Source of the DNA: Dermatemys mawii
Lineage: Eukaryota > Chordata > Testudines > Dermatemydidae
Direction: 5' to 3'
Assembly: GCA_007922305.1 (NCBI GenBank)
Contig: ML677334.1
Span: 22,961,915 to 23,025,914, forward strand
DNA length: 64,000 bases
Part shown: one piece after another, positions 47,201 through 58,191 of the stretch
How the letters are laid out: every line of letters begins with the position of its first letter
Position numbering within the stretch: position 1 is the stretch's first letter
The notes under the pieces: generated by a model
Told to the model about the DNA's origin: nothing
What the model saw: the letters and a program-made list of their open reading frames with translations, nothing else
Database searches by the model: none
Translations under genes and position numbers: made by a program

Positions 47201-50200
47201 GTTAACTCAATAAGAGTTGAGGTATTTTGGGTTTACATAGATGTAACTGAGGCCACGTCTACACTACCAGCCGGATCGGCAGGTAGCGATCGATCTATCA
47301 GGGACTGATTTATCGAGTCTAGTGTAGATGCAATAAATCGATCCTTGAGCGCTCTCCCCATCGACTCTGGAACCCCACTGCCATGAGGTGCGGAAGCGGA
47401 GTCAACGGGGGAGCAGCAGCGGTCAACTCACTGTTGTGCAAATGCTGAGGTATGTCGACCTAAAATACGCAACTTCCACTACGGGAATAGCATAGCTGAA
47501 GTTGACATATCTTAGGTTGATCCCCTTCCCCCCAGTGTAGACCTGGTCTGGGAGCAGAATTTCACCTTAGCACATTTTTATCATAACCTGGCCTCAAGCT
47601 AAATTTGAAAGAGATATAATTTCCCCATTAATTGGTTAATTCAAATGATCTTTTAGCCAGACATAGAAAGATCAAGATGTGTATATATAAAGACATATGG
47701 GGAATAATATTTTTCACCTTTTCCCCTTACTTAAGGATTAAGGAGTTCTATATATAAAAAACACAATTTTTTTTTTTACCCTTTGCAGGTCATCTTAAGC
47801 TTTCATTGCTTATAAAATAGATGGTTATTTGGCAAAAACCTATCGTGTTCATTAATTATTCTTTCATCACAACAGAGGAGGGTGAATAAGCTATTTTGGA
47901 TCTTAACTTGGTGATTTTGTGTACGAGGTTCTGTCTGAATACTGAATGTATAGGATTATACATTTTAAAATTTGGCCACTGAAGATAAGTGAAGTTAATT
48001 TGACTTGTTGGTTTTCTCTTCTGTAAAACAGAAGCCTGTTTGAAGACAACACCAATAATCATTTACCTTTTCTAATTAGACCATAGTGGCACTTTCGTAT
48101 TTCATGAGAGTTTTTCTGCAAACTTCTTACTGTTTTGAGTCTACAATATCTGTTCTTTCTTACTTTTTTTGCAGCTTACCTGCTGTTTCACATGGATATA
48201 ACTACGGTCTTAGGACCTCAGAATTTTTGTATGGTTATTTTGAGAAATACAGAGTCTTAAGCAATGCCATTTGGGCTACTTCCATTACATTTCAGAGCTG
48301 ATCCTCCATTTGATATGACATGAAGCAGTTCATAGCTACTGCTTCAGTCTGTCTGCAGGCTCAGGAAGACTGTTCTGTATCTGTTCACATTTGGAATGTA
48401 GTTATATAAACCCATCTTGCCTGTGCCCCCACCATTTCCTTGTTTGCTGCTCCTCCTAATCCAAGCAATAGCAGGGAAAGTGCTGCTTACTCCCTGAAGT
48501 CCCCTGCTAATGCATGTTCAGTGCAGACAGTCTGGAGAATTTAGCTGCCAAACTAACAAGTCTATCTGAACATGAGCAAACTAAAATTTTTCAGAGGCTC
48601 AGAACTTGGCCTTCCTGGGTGAATTTTCTGGGAATGGCAAAAGGCCTATCCCTGACATCAATATGATGTCCTAACAAATTTCAAGTCCCTTCTCCAAAGC
48701 ATGGAGGTGCTAGACTGTAACAAAACAGTTCTAAGAATATGTTTAACATACACAAGACATATTTTCTTTTTTGCTGAGCCTTTCAAAAAACAACAAATAA
48801 ATTCAGTCTCAGGCACACACCAACATGGAAAATTTCAGCCAAAATGCTAAAATCTGGCAAAGTTATAAGCAACTAAAAACAGGGTCCGAATGGGATGCAT
48901 GAAGCAACTGAACTAGAAGTGATGCAATCAACTCTACTTATTTTTATACATGACCCTGTTTTAAGTTGTTTATAACATCAGCTTTTAAATTTGTTTGAAT
49001 AATGACCCCCAGGTTAGCCACCTAAGTACTGGCCCAACCTGTAGATATACATAGTAGAGGTCAGTGTGACAGTGATGCAGAATGTATCCTGAACTCAGGA
49101 TAGTTGCTAGTTTCCTTTGTTGCATTCCTGAAACTGACCTTGATGAGCAGCTTGGGGATTTGCAGTACAGAGGTCTTCTGCTTGGCCAGAATCTTTTTCG
49201 TTTCATTGAGCCGTGCTGTGACGAAGAAATGCAAAGAGGCCTGTTCCAGCAGCTGACTCATGTACTCCCTTGATTGGATTATGACCTCAGACATTTTAGC
49301 TGATGGGAGAAAAAACAAACACCCTCAATAAAACTGAAGCAGTATAGCTACCTGCTATTACTTTCAGTCCTGCTGATGCTCTAAAGACACAGAACAGATT
49401 TGCCCCACTGAAGAGACTGTCAAAGGCACCCGTGGGAGTTAGGTGGTCAGACAAAAGCTGTGACTCCTCATTTTCTGCTAAAACTTTCATTGTGTGTTGC
49501 CTCCCTTTCCCACGTCTGTTCCTTTTGTCCTCATCTTGGGCACCACCTGTCATTTAAGATTGAGTTCTTCTTTGTTACATGTCTGCCCAGTGCCCAGCAT
49601 AGCGGAACCCTGATCCTTGACTGGGTCTTGGAGTATGAACAAGATGTAATAACTCGCATGGGCTTTTAATGGGAGAGTGAGGTGCTGAAATGCCCTTGGA
49701 GAATCTCCCTGTAAATGTTTACTTCTCTACTTTGTTCCCATACCCTTCCACTTATTTTGGAGGGGTAGCCATGCAGGTGGTAACAGCAGCCAATTGGAGA
49801 TGTGTACGTGCGCTGTGCTTCGGGCAAGGTTTCCCGTTCCTCGGTGCAGGGCTCATTGCCGATGCCAGCTGTTGCCCTACATCAATGCTACATGCAGCAC
49901 ACCGCAAAGGGAATCTGTCAGTGCTACCCTTCTCCCTTGAGAGCTTTCACTCTAGTCCAGGATGACAATTATTGAAAGGAACAACTCCCTGGCTGGAATG
50001 TTGAGATGCAGGGAGTCATTGATTTTAACTGTATTGAACGGCAACTTCCAGTCCAGCACCGGTGTTAGAATTCAACAGGCAGAAGCTCACATAGATTGAC
50101 TAGGCGATCACTCACAAGATAGATCTTGATTCCTTGCCTGCGCAAACTCCAGTCTAGTTTTTCCAACCAGTAGTAAAAAGTATCAAGGTTTCCCACCCAC

Positions 50201-50967
50201 TTATTATTCATTTGTATTATCGTAGCACCTGGGAGCCTCAGCTTCCTGCTGGATGAGGCCCCCTGTGTGCTTGGCACGGTACAAACACCCATGAAATTGA
50301 ATTCAACCTGGGTAAATCACATTCACCTCTTTCCACTCCTTATCCACCTACATCAAAATGGGTTCCTAGAGTGGGTTTCAAAGCCATTCTCATGTGAACT
50401 AGATTCACCAGGACAGCCTGGAGTTGTTTTTTTTATGTGGTCCCATCTCCTGTAAATGAATTTCCCAACATATCTCAAATCTATAATTATAATTAAGTCT
50501 AAGTGTTTTTAATCGGTGCAAAAAATATTTGTTGGTAGTAGAAGAGAAATTTATTTTATAATGGAAAAAAGAGAAACATTTCAAATTAAATTTAATCACT
50601 GAGAAAAAAGAATAATGGATTCTCATTTCTGCAGTGGATATGCTGGTAAGATGCCAGTACAACTTACTGTGCCCGGGAAAGCCAAGGGAGACACAAAACT
50701 GAGCTGCCTAGCAGCCTTTCAAAAAACAGAGAAAGCTAAATATAACGGAGTGGAAGCAATAGCACCTTTGAAGGCACTGACAGGTTTAAGCTATTCAAAT
50801 CCTCAAAGATGTTTTCAACCCACACAGTTCCTTTAATCATTATTCTGAAAATCACGCACCCAGTTTCCGTTTGAAAGTTTATTTTGCTCTTTTCAGCAGT
50901 GTAGTCTAAAAAGAATGCCTTTGACACATTTTGATCATATAGTGATATTCTATTACCTTCAAAATAT

Positions 50968-50999
<32 letters not shown>

Positions 51000-53900
51000 T
51001 TCTTGCTGTGTCACTAAACCTACAGATTCTGCTCACATTCCTCAAAATACGTTAAGGCTATTCCAAGGGTTGCCAACATTCGATTTCAAAAATAAAGGAC
51101 TGTTTTCTTAGCACCCTTACCCCACCCATCCTCCTGACATTATTAATTATTATTAATAATAATAGTAATAAGCAGCAGTACTCACCTATATTTGCCAGGG
51201 CTATTTCTTGCTGCTTTTTGCAACACTCAGTAACTCCCAGTCTTGTCATACAGAGATGAAAAAATAAGGTATGTCCCTTATAACAAGGGACTGTTGGCAA
51301 CCCTAGCAATTTCTCCCTGGTATGCTAGCTTATTCTAGACGGAGGCCCAGTATAAATTCACTCAGCATCATCAGTCACTAGAGTTTGGAATTTATGGAAA
51401 CATTCCATAGCAATTTTATGTACCATGGCCACAGCTTAGCAAAAATGAGCACTGTGGCTATAAACGTATCCTAGTAAATTCAATTTGTTCAGAGGATTCA
51501 AACAAGTACCACTGCCTCATTTAAACTCTTTGTTATGTGGAGTCACTGTGCCTTACATGGAACATCAGCACAGGGCTGAATCTGACCTGTGGAATTTAGC
51601 TTGGAAAAGAGAGGGAGTGTTGAGATATTTGCACATCCATACTGAACATCTAAATTATGGCTAAATTCTTCGCTCTGTTAGAGGGGTGCAATTGGATTGC
51701 AAATGAGAGTGTAACCCAGAGATGAAATTTATTTACTTTTATGGCTAGCCAGATATTTTTTTATAAAGTTTGACAACTTTACAGCCGACATTTAATAATT
51801 GATTCAAAGCACTTAAAATTTGCTTGTTATAATCAAATCGGTTGGAACAACTCGTTGCAGCAGAGAGAAGATACATTAACAGTTACTGAGTACTCACAAA
51901 GGAATCAGATGAGTTAGAAACAACCAACCAATAGCTATTTGCTCATCAGATGAGATTGGAGCTAAAGTTTTGATTAGGGTCCATGTCTAATTTTTCATTA
52001 AGTGGACTTATTTTATGGAGATTTATAATCTCCAAATGGAAATCTACAGTTGTAGGGAAAAATCCTGCCCTAAGACGTGCAGACTGGATGATAGGGAACT
52101 TTTTATCCTGGGCAAACAACAGAGCAGAATCTCTCCTTAACAGTCCAGAGAGGGCTAGAAAGGGGGTATCACCAGCACAGCATGGCCTACAGGGTGCATG
52201 GTATCTCAAACAGGGAGTGTGCCCTCAGCTGGCTAGTGCATATGCTGTCGTCAGCAGCACATGCTAGCCAGGTATGTATGCTGTTCCTTTTTAGATTGCC
52301 ATAAATATGCCCCTAACACTGTATTCACAAAGCTTGTCCTGAACCATCCTACGCTCTGAGAACTTACAAGATGGTCAAAGATGTGAAAATGACACCTTAC
52401 AGCTTAACATCTGGACCCATTCTCTCTCTCTCTCTCTCTCTCATTAAAGAATAACAATCCTTATCACTTATTTAATAATTCAGCACTTTCAATCTGTAGA
52501 ACTCAAAGTACTTTTTGAATGTACATAAGGTTAGCATCCCCATTTCACATATTGGGTAAGGTCACGGGCAAATATGTAGCAGGTTTCCTGATTCCCATTC
52601 CAGGGTCTTATTCATGTCTGTGTAATTTGGGCCTATCACTGGAGGGAGTGTCACTGGTACTAGCACACACAGATAAGAAAACAAACAAAAGGCTGAGGCT
52701 TAAAGTTTTCCCCATCTTACATGCCAAAGGTTCCAGCGTCACATCAAAAGTATGGCTCTTGAATTCATTCTTCGTGACACCTGTATAAAACACAATATTG
52801 CCAGACAGATAGGCTGTTGCAGTGTAACGGTTGCGGCTGTTGTTTCTGAAGGTTACAGTGACTTTGAAGTCACTGCCAAGTGTTGTGTTTTCCACTTGAA
52901 AGTCCATGTCGACTTCAGTCCTTGCCTGCTCCATAGTATCCTGGGTAGCCTCCTTTTTAACGCCATACATCAGAGCAGTCTCAAGGGCCAGTCTCTCTTC
53001 TTCTGTGCCTAGGAAAACATGGAAAATATGTTAAAAAAACTGAAACAACAGAACCTAATTACTAGGTGCATAATGATACCACTTTCCCAGGGTCCAGATC
53101 AGTGTTTTCTGTCTGGCAGTAACAAACACCCCAAAAATATTTTACAAATACTTTGAAGTTATTTCTCTTTTTAAATTATGTCAGTGCTTATAAAAACTAC
53201 TAGATCATGGGCCAGATCTAAAGCCTATTAGTCAATAAAAAAACTCCCCTTTACCTTAATGAGCTCAGGATCTGGCCCTTAGGTTTCTGGAGACTTGGAG
53301 ATAAAGGACAATTTGAGCAGTGGCAGGGGTAATGCTTGCTTCTCCACCAAACTGCCATTGTATTAAAAGCATAAATTCCTTTTGAATTAAGTAAATTCAA
53401 CCATGGTTACCCTCTGTTTTCAGATATATCTACTTCTGCCCAAGGTGTTTTTGAGTGACAGCCTTAAGGAGATGTTCTTACAGAAGGAGTTGTAATGTGT
53501 TTGAGATGGAATTAAGATGCACAGTTTTCCACACCGCTTGGAGAAAGCTGTGTGAGAACCTACCTTGCTAGAGGTTTACATATCAACTGACATGAGACCT
53601 ATTTAAGAAAAATCTGTGTCAGTATATACAACACTTTGTTTTGCCATGGGCAATAAGTTACCTTCCTGGAACTTGTACTGCTCAGTAATGTCCTTGGTTC
53701 CATCACTACCAATTTCCTTGGTCAAGATTAATTTCCCAATGTGGGTCTTATCAATGTGTTCAATCACTCTGGTCCCATCTTTCATTGCTTTTGAGTAAAC
53801 AATATCACTATTTACCTATAAAATTAAATAACAAAGCATTACGTCTTCTTGTGGCTTTAAAGCCAGTATGTCTTCCCTTGACTCAAAGACAAAATCATCA

Positions 53901-56900
53901 AGTCCTACTGCTTTCAACAGGATGCGATACATGTTTAAAATTAAGCATGTTTAAACACCTTGCTGAACTGGCTTCCAAAAAGGGCTTATGGTAGTACTTT
54001 GAACAAGCTGTGGTAGTACTTTAAACCAGCTTTCAGAAACACTTGTCATATGGATTTCCTAACACAGTTGCAGGGCCAGAACTTCAGCTAATGTAAATCA
54101 GTGGAGCTCCATGTATAGTCATTGGAGCCAATGTTCACCTGCTGAGGATCTGGCCCGCTGTGTCCTTTTGAATAATCAATAGCTATTTAATACCACATTT
54201 CTGAAGATTGAGAAATACTGGCAGCATGTCTGGGCTCCATGATGCCTGTAAAGGCACTGTCCTGAGTCGAGGGGCACCCGCCATCCCAGCAGGAGCACAA
54301 TCATTTTGCATTCTAGTAGAGCCCCACAATGTGCTAGCTGTCAACCCATATAGAAGGATACTTGCTCTGGCCCAAAGAGCTTACAAAACCCCCCAGAGCT
54401 TCAGAGCCTGCCGGGGAGCCTGCCTGCTGTTACAGTCCTTCATGAGAGGCAGAGGTTAATGCAGATTGTGTTATGGAAAGCAGCGAATAACTTCCTCTGC
54501 TGCTCTGGTAACTGTGATTTCATTTCAACTGGAGCAACTTCTTCTGAGTACTACTTTGGCAAGCAGTGATTGGTGAATTTTATCATTCACAAGTGTCAAT
54601 ATCAAACCTAATGATCTAAGTATAATTACAGGATTTCTATTTTACATGAGCTGTATGGGAAATCACACTGCAGTCCATGTACTAGACCTAGAGACTGACT
54701 TACTGTCCCATTTAAATCACCAAAAACACTATTTTTTCAGGTACATACCTCTGCAAAAACAAAAGGAGCATCAAACTGGAAGCAGACATGACCATGTTTA
54801 ACAGCTTGAACGGAAGCAGGGCCACATCTATACATACCTGAATTGAGAGTAGAGGGGGAAGAGAAATAAAAGGCTGAATTTGTTTTCTTTATCTTTAGTT
54901 AAAGTTAGTATCTAGAACAGTGGTGTCTAATACGTTCACCACTAGCTATATGTGGCAAATAGGCTATTGAATTGTGGCTAATGTATGAGCAATGCGTTGG
55001 TGTATTGAAGACAGCAGTACTGGAAGACAGGTTGTGTGCTTTGATATACAGCTTGATAACGTGGCTAGGATATAGTGCAAGAGAGACAACAGCATAGACG
55101 ACAGTGGACATGCTTGCTGAATGTAATAGCAACAGGCGCTAGTGTGTATTGTAGTATGTTTTTTAATCCTTTTTTATAATGTGGCAAATAAGAAAGATTC
55201 AAAACCACAAGTGTGGCTAGCATTGAATTTCTATTGGACACCGCTGATCTAAAATGTGCTAGATTGGGAAAAAAACAACTAGCCAAACCGTTAGCTTAAA
55301 ATAAGAACATAAGAATGGCCATACTGGGTCAGACCAAAGGTCCATCTAGCCCAGTATCCTGTCTTCTGACAGAGGCCAATGCTAGGTGCCCCAGAGGGAA
55401 TGAACAGAACAGGTTCAGTGATCCATCCCCTGTCACCCATTCTCATCTTCTGGCAAACAGAGGCTAGGGACTCTATTCCTGTCCATCCTGGCTAATAGCC
55501 ATTGATGGACCTATCCTCCATGAACGTACCTAGTTCTTTTTTGAACCCTGTTATAGTCTTGGCCTTCAGAATATTTTCTGGCAATGAGTTCCACAGACTG
55601 ACCGTGTGTTGTACGAAAAATACTTCCTTTTGTTTGGTTTAAACCTGCTGCCTATTAATTTCATTTGGTGACCCTTAGTTCTTGTGTTAGGAGACAGAGT
55701 AAATAATATTTCCTTATTTACTTTCTCCACACCAATCATGATTTTATAGACCTCTGTCATATCCCCCCTTAGTTGTCTCTTTTCCAAGATGAAAAGACCC
55801 TGTCTTATTAATCTCTCCTCTATTGCAGTTGTTCCATACCCCTAATAATTTTGATGCCCTTTTCTGAACCTTTTCCAATTCCAATGTACATGAAATAAAA
55901 AGTCAGGTTCGTTCTAGTGTCATAACCCCAACTATCTCCTCTGCTGCACAATATTCCACTGGTATCTGTACTGCAAAGATAACATATTATACCTGGTACA
56001 TGCACAGCACTGCAGGTGCCTGTTGACTCATGTGCTGGGTGTGTGATGCAGCAACAAAGCTATTTATTAATGAAAATGGAGACTTTGCTTGTCTTCCACT
56101 TTCAGGGCCGCATTCTGCTACCCTTACAAACTCTGATGGCAGTGAGACTACTTGCAGAGTAAAGTACTACTCCGTGTGATACCAGTATCAAAATCAGGCC
56201 CTTAGTGTCTGAGGCTATTTAAAGAAGAAGAAAAGCTTTTACACCACTTCTCCCACGCCCCCCAATATTTCCCAACTCTATTGTTTTGATAGTCTAACCT
56301 CTGTTTGCCCACAGGTGCATACGCATACACCGGCACATGCTACATTCAACTACAGGAAGATCATGGCACATATTCTTACTTGAAAATGATGAGGTTTTCA
56401 TCTACCCTTTTAAAGGGATTTGAAGGTTTCTGAAGGGTGATGAACTGACAGAACTCGGTCCCTATTCACCATGATTTCAGTGGAGTTACACCTGTGCAAA
56501 ACTGCAGTAACTAAGTGCTGAATCAGGCTCTTTGTCCACTGTATTGCCCCTGATAAAGCACCGACACGTTGCGCTACGTTTTCCATATTGCCCCACCAGC
56601 ATGCCTCAATCCTCAGCCAAAGGTACTACTTCAGAGGTCAGTCAGTCCTTTCTTCTCTGCTGGGATTGCCAGAAACTGTCAATCAATGCCAGTTTTATGA
56701 CATAGACACCTGTTTGCTAGGAACTGGACTGATAGCATCAACTCATTTCACATGCTCTAGGTCAGAAAACACCTACCTGTTGGTAATAACTTACAGCCAC
56801 AACTGATCTAGCCGGGAAAGGCTCCATGTTCTATTACCAACTCAGTGAACCATCCAGTCCCAAATCTGAAGCTGTCTAACAGTTGGCACCTTAATGACAC

Positions 56901-58191
56901 ACTTTTTGCTTCATGGTTTAGCATAAGCCTCAAGTGCTGGAAATGTCATTCAGTACGAATTGATTGGAGTTAAAGCTGACAAGCTTGGAAGAGCTCAGTC
57001 TGTCAGAGTGTGAACCTAGGAAACATCTGACTGCTACTGTCTTAAGAATATATGTTTGAACTGAGTGAAGAGGAAATTAGGAAATGTAACAACAGTAGTA
57101 GATTTTCATTTTCTCTGCCATCTAGAGAATGCAGCCACAGGAGTTTACAGAGAGAAATTAGTATTTTGGCATGTTATATACACCCAAAATACTTGATTTA
57201 AAACCATTACCCTCCCCGCCATTCTTCCACAGGACAGCTCTGTTATCACAAATGCAATTAACATTCCTGGGGCTGGGTCCAAACTCCAGTGAAGGCAATT
57301 GGAGTCCTTTCATTGGTTTCAATGTTCTTTGGCTGAGGCCCCTTTCCCTTCCACTGTGCTATACGTTTGCTTGCAAGCTGGTCACAGGGCTCATGGAAAT
57401 CAGGAATCCCATGACTTCTGCATTTTTCTCCTTGAGCCCTTTGTGGAAAATACAGCAGTTTCTCCCCATCTTTGAAACCATCACTGGGCAAGGCTTATGG
57501 CAATTGCTGAGACTGAAGGGAAAGGGCCATTCCTTTGCTGAAGGGGGATGTAAATATGTCTCAGAATACAACAATCAGTATCAAAGTGTAGGACCAACAT
57601 CTAAATACTACAGCAAGGGCACTTTAGAAATCTGATTAAATAAAGTTGGTGATTTCATCAACATTTTCCATGTCTCACCTGTGATTTTTTTTTCAAAATA
57701 ATTTCTACTATAATATTCCTATCCTTCTTATCAGTATGCACAGAAATGCTGCTTTGAATCATGCTTTCAATGGGAAACCATATGCAGCTCCCCCTTAACA
57801 GAAGTCAAAGTTATACACAGGTTGCATCAAAACCTTTTGGTATTGCAGAAAATGGAATGCGGATCTTTAACACACAATACTATATAAAGTACATACTGCC
57901 TAACCCAACAAAAATGGCTGAATTATGGCACAGTGTCTTGTTTTCCTTTGGCCAAATTCTATGCCCGCTGAGATAATTGGTGCTTTTATATCTGTTGGAG
58001 GAGACTGAGGAATCCATCTTCAAATCTTCTCCACAGCCAACAACTTCAGTCTAAAGACTAAAATACAAAGACTGCATGCAGGATTACCATCACTGTTTTC
58101 TTGAGGAGTACTGTCTACGACTTGCCATCCTCCAAAACCAACAGGAAGATCAGGTCTGGTCATCCATGCCTCATTCCAGCAGTGATAGTTC
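37880..58191 (-). CDS. F13A1: Coagulation factor XIII A chain, exons 9-15 (3' half)
   Basis: Joined coding parts on the minus strand: 58191-58088, 54837-54749, 53815-53662, 53008-52721, 49299-49139, 42805-42669, 38033-37880. Factor XIII A is a plasma and intracellular transglutaminase; once activated it forms Gln-Lys isopeptide bonds that cross-link fibrin. The seven pieces sum to 1087 nt and read open to TGA, giving 361 residues after a split Trp codon. This equals human mature residues 371-731 with no net length change. Introns are 3250, 933, 653, 3421, 6333 and 4635 bp, all GT-AG, with phases that join correctly. The segment holds the end of the catalytic core and both C-terminal beta-barrels. 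Exons 1-8 were not found up to base 64000. Synteny with NRN1 beyond the 3' side is expected from mammals but not seen here. Confidence 0.97.
38034..42668. other. F13A1 intron 14: SINE relics, no other gene
   Basis: Two ancient SINE-like pieces in plus orientation: 40300-40500 (CCTGTGAGGTAGGGAAG.., GACTTGTCCAAGGACC) and 40690-40835 (CTCCTGACTCCCAGCCCAGT). Copies of the dispersed near-palindrome are at about 38425, 38620, 39897 and 39968. No internal gene. Confidence 0.5.
41207..41241. repeat. (TG)n microsatellite
   Basis: Seventeen TG dinucleotides in intron 14 of F13A1. Confidence 0.95.
42669..42805 (-). CDS. F13A1: F13A1 exon 14
   Basis: Encodes residues 636-680 and the first two bases of Arg681, the first part of beta-barrel 2. 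It contains [17 protein letters not shown] and VRLDGPG. It has Val at 650, Glu at 651 and Val at 661 in human numbering. Acceptor TTTGTAG, donor GTAGGG. The phase (0 to 2) agrees with both neighbours. Confidence 0.96.
43505..44909 (+). mobile_element. CR1 LINE, 5'-truncated, relatively well preserved
   Basis: It starts abruptly inside reverse transcriptase and ends in CTTTCTTATGTTCTTATG, the short direct repeats typical of CR1 3' ends. It lies in F13A1 intron 13, opposite to the gene's direction. About 1.4 kb of a full-length element of roughly 4-5 kb, so the endonuclease and ORF1 are missing. Confidence 0.95.
43517..44710 (+). CDS. CR1 reverse transcriptase, C-terminal 397 codons, open
   Basis: It reads without a stop from the truncation point to the natural end. 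The reverse transcriptase core is present: [16 protein letters not shown] (first Asp), [19 protein letters not shown], and the intact catalytic FADD box in [10 protein letters not shown]. The thumb and C-terminal region follow, with [32 protein letters not shown] and [10 protein letters not shown]. The listed start is a TTG codon inside the domain, not a real initiation site, so no active protein is expected. The lack of stops points to a fairly recent insertion. Confidence 0.9.
   Translation: MGKSQHGFCKGKSCLTNLLEFFEGVNKHVDKGDPVDIVYLDFQKAFDKVPHQRLLRKLSCHGIRGKILSWTENWLKDREQRVGINGKFSEWRGVTSGVSQGSVLGAILFNLFISDLEEGVNSEVAKFADDTKLLKLVKTQADCEELQKDLTKLNDWATKWQMKFNVNKRKVLRFGKNNPNYTYNMMGANLATTNQEKDLGVIVDSSLQMSMQCAAAVKKANRMLGIIKKGIENKMKNILLPLYKSMVRPHLEYCVQMWSPHLKKDILTLEKVQRRATKMIRGLERVPYEERLKRLGLFSLEKRRLRGDMTEVYKIMSGVEKVNKKKLFTYSHNRRTRGHPLKLVGSRFKTSKRKFFFTQRTVNLWNSLPEEAVKARTITGFKRELDKFMEVKFINGY
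45411..45492 (+). repeat. 82-bp direct repeat, left copy
   Basis: It starts GTGCCCTGAGAAGAAAATG and ends CTGAATGCACT. Every base matches the copy at 46263-46344. It directly precedes the TG end of the LTR. Confidence 0.98.
45493..46262. mobile_element. Gypsy-type LTR, truncated at one end
   Basis: It begins TGTCAGGATTGCCTCCCCAC, a form of the start of an LTR family I recall as common in turtles, with GAACTCTAGGGTACAGATG next. In the middle is the A-rich segment TTTTAATAAAAGAAAAAGA, and later CTCATTGGTCAGTTGTTCACC. It ends AATTTTAGGCTAC without the expected terminal CA, so the right end is probably truncated. It sits in F13A1 intron 13 between identical 82-bp repeats. No coding sequence. Confidence 0.65.
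46263..46344 (+). repeat. 82-bp direct repeat, right copy
   Basis: Identical to 45411-45492 over its full length; similarity stops exactly at both ends (C instead of G before, A instead of T after). Confidence 0.98.
46803..46834 (+). repeat. G tract, potential quadruplex
   Basis: Runs of 7, 10 and 10 G separated by C or CGC, on the plus strand of intron 13. It would be C-rich in the F13A1 transcript. Such tracts are prone to sequencing length errors. Confidence 0.85.
47250..47550. mobile_element. Harbinger-like MITE
   Basis: The left end AGGCCACGTCTACACT and the right end, in reverse complement, AGACCAGGTCTACACT are near-identical. The 300-bp interior holds GATCGATC/TCGATCC-type inverted stretches and a GTGTAGATG near the middle. 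TGA and TGG flank the ends where a TWA target would be expected. In F13A1 intron 13. Confidence 0.75.
49139..49299 (-). CDS. F13A1: F13A1 exon 13
   Basis: Completes Ser582 and encodes residues 583-635, the end of beta-barrel 1. It is very similar to human over [20 protein letters not shown] and [18 protein letters not shown]. Acceptor CATCAG, donor GTCAGT. The apparent Met start of the open frame lies in the intron and is not a start. Confidence 0.97.
50967..50999. repeat. (CG)n/(CA)n microsatellite
   Basis: Alternating purine-pyrimidine run GCGTGCGCGCGCG then CACACA, in F13A1 intron 12. It has Z-DNA-forming potential. Confidence 0.9.
51064..51306. mobile_element. hAT-like MITE
   Basis: The left end CAAGGGTTGCCAACA and the right end, in reverse complement, CTAGGGTTGCCAACAGT form a clear inverted repeat. 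The interior of about 240 bp is AT-rich. The flanks do not give a convincing 8-bp duplication, so the insertion is old or the ends are off by a base. F13A1 intron 12. Confidence 0.65.
52423..52441. repeat. (TC)n microsatellite
   Basis: Nine CT dinucleotides in intron 12, about 280 bp downstream of exon 12 on the transcript. Confidence 0.9.
52721..53008 (-). CDS. F13A1: F13A1 exon 12
   Basis: The largest exon here, 288 nt: the end of Gly486, residues 487-581 and the first base of Ser582. It begins with [15 protein letters not shown], including Glu490, a calcium ligand. It crosses from the catalytic core into beta-barrel 1, with [26 protein letters not shown] and FDVTLEPL. The linker around residues 500-510 is the least conserved part but keeps the human length. 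Acceptor TTTTCCTAG, donor GTAAGA. Confidence 0.97.
53662..53815 (-). CDS. F13A1: F13A1 exon 11
   Basis: Encodes residues 435-485 and the first base of Gly486. It starts VNSD, supplying calcium ligands Asn436 and Asp438, and ends YKFQE, supplying Glu485. The block [16 protein letters not shown] is close to human. Position 457, which binds calcium through its backbone in human, is Lys instead of Ala. Acceptor TTTATAG, donor GTAACT. Confidence 0.97.
54749..54837 (-). CDS. F13A1: F13A1 exon 10
   Basis: Completes Gly405 and encodes residues 406-434: [18 protein letters not shown], then [11 protein letters not shown], nearly identical to human. The acceptor follows a good pyrimidine tract (CTCTTCCCCCTCTACTCTC); donor GTATGT. 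Part of the catalytic core near the active-site cleft. Confidence 0.97.
54918..55246. mobile_element. hAT MITE, 329 bp
   Basis: The left end CAGTGGTGTCTAATA pairs with the right end in reverse complement, CAGCGGTGTCCAATA. Flanks ATCTAGAA (54910-54917) and ATCTAAAA (55247-55254) agree at 7 of 8 positions, a hAT-type duplication. It starts about 80 bp upstream of F13A1 exon 10 on the transcript, close to the acceptor. Non-coding. Confidence 0.85.
55301..55890 (-). mobile_element. CR1 LINE 3' part
   Basis: The minus-strand mirror of the tail at 44330-44909: it begins at AAGAACATAAGAATGGCC and contains GGTCCATCTAGCCCAGTATC, and further in it encodes degraded pieces of the CR1 C-terminus ([12 protein letters not shown]). 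It has the same orientation as F13A1, in intron 9. 5'-truncated. Confidence 0.92.
55566..55787 (-). pseudogene. CR1 reverse transcriptase C-terminal relic
   Basis: A 73-codon open segment reading [18 protein letters not shown] and [17 protein letters not shown], homologous to residues near the end of the CR1 frame at 43517-44710. It then shifts frame. Inactive. Confidence 0.85.
58088..58191 (-). CDS. F13A1: F13A1 exon 9 with catalytic His and Asp
   Basis: Encodes the last base of Trp370, residues 371-404 and the first base of Gly405. [10 protein letters not shown] holds catalytic His373 and [10 protein letters not shown] holds catalytic Asp396 of the Cys-His-Asp triad; the Cys lies in an upstream exon outside the window. 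LPVGFGGWQ is the usual transglutaminase signature. Acceptor CCCGTATAAG, donor GTAATC. The next exon upstream was searched for by eye to 64000 and not found. Confidence 0.97.

Noticed and set aside
57171..57635. 154-codon plus-strand frame in F13A1 intron 9
   Set aside because: No recognisable domain, and opposite to the gene in ordinary intron sequence.
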